Shown here piece by piece: positions 13,115 to 13,133 of a DNA stretch of 13,133 nt. The position numbers were made by a program, and so were the translations under genes. Location of the stretch: NCBI GenBank assembly GCA_049841315.1, contig JASGDB010000098.1, forward strand, positions 1 through 13,133. The letters run 5' to 3'. The notes under the pieces were generated by a model that was not told where the DNA came from, searched no databases, and saw only the letters and a list, made by a program, of their open reading frames with translations. Numbering within the stretch: position 1 is the first letter of the stretch; the number at the start of each line of letters is the position of its first letter. Origin of the DNA: JASGDB01 sp049841315. GTDB taxonomy: Bacteria; Bacteroidota; Bacteroidia; Flavobacteriales; Weeksellaceae.

Positions 13115-13133
13115 ATTATGTTGGGAAAAAATC

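Overview
The window looks like chromosomal DNA from a Bacteroidetes bacterium of the class Flavobacteriia, probably close to Chryseobacterium, Elizabethkingia or a related Weeksellaceae genus. The signs are A+T-rich DNA, hardly any Shine-Dalgarno sequences, promoter cores of the Bacteroidetes form TAnnTTTG, a flavobacterial-type II-C CRISPR-Cas locus with a very long Cas9, and intergenic spaces full of short dispersed or tandem repeats. The genus is an inference from protein style and memory, not from a search.

Left half (1-6540): a complete type II-C CRISPR-Cas locus, except that the array runs off the left edge. Five identical 49-bp repeats and four 30-bp spacers (plus part of a fifth spacer) end at 387 and are followed by a strong hairpin (390-424). 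On the minus strand come cas9 (6321-1873), cas1 (1862-969) and cas2 (782-444), transcribed towards the array. Between cas1 and cas2 lies a 186-bp spacer holding two hairpins that share a loop sequence. Beyond cas9, on the plus strand, is the tracrRNA gene (about 6403-6487). Its 21-nt anti-repeat matches the repeat perfectly and its promoter core TATATTTG lies just upstream. Every CRISPR repeat also contains a TAnnTTTG core (TATCTTTG), so each crRNA may have its own promoter. All Cas9 and Cas1 catalytic residues are present, so the system looks functional.

Right half (6609-12979): all genes are on the plus strand. An M17 leucyl-aminopeptidase-like enzyme comes first. It is followed by a probable operon of amide- or peptide-bond chemistry: ATP-grasp ligase A, a small alpha/beta-hydrolase esterase, a four-helix-bundle protein of the 23S-rRNA-intervening-sequence family, ATP-grasp ligase B, and a GCS2/YbdK-type carboxylate-amine ligase. 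Three ATP-dependent carboxylate-amine/thiol ligase-type enzymes plus a hydrolase suggest synthesis and trimming of a small peptide-like metabolite or a peptide tag. The product cannot be read from the sequence.

The gaps in this operon carry distinct repeats: a 24-bp tandem pair, a double palindrome and a heptamer array at 9377-9562; inverted arrays of a 10-bp GTTTGANNNN unit on both sides of the four-helix-bundle gene; and a 15-bp-stem hairpin at 11811-11843. The four-helix-bundle gene inside inverted arrays resembles the layout of an rRNA intervening sequence moved into an mRNA, and is the most unusual feature of the right half. The last 154 bases hold an inverted repeat and perhaps the first codons of another gene.
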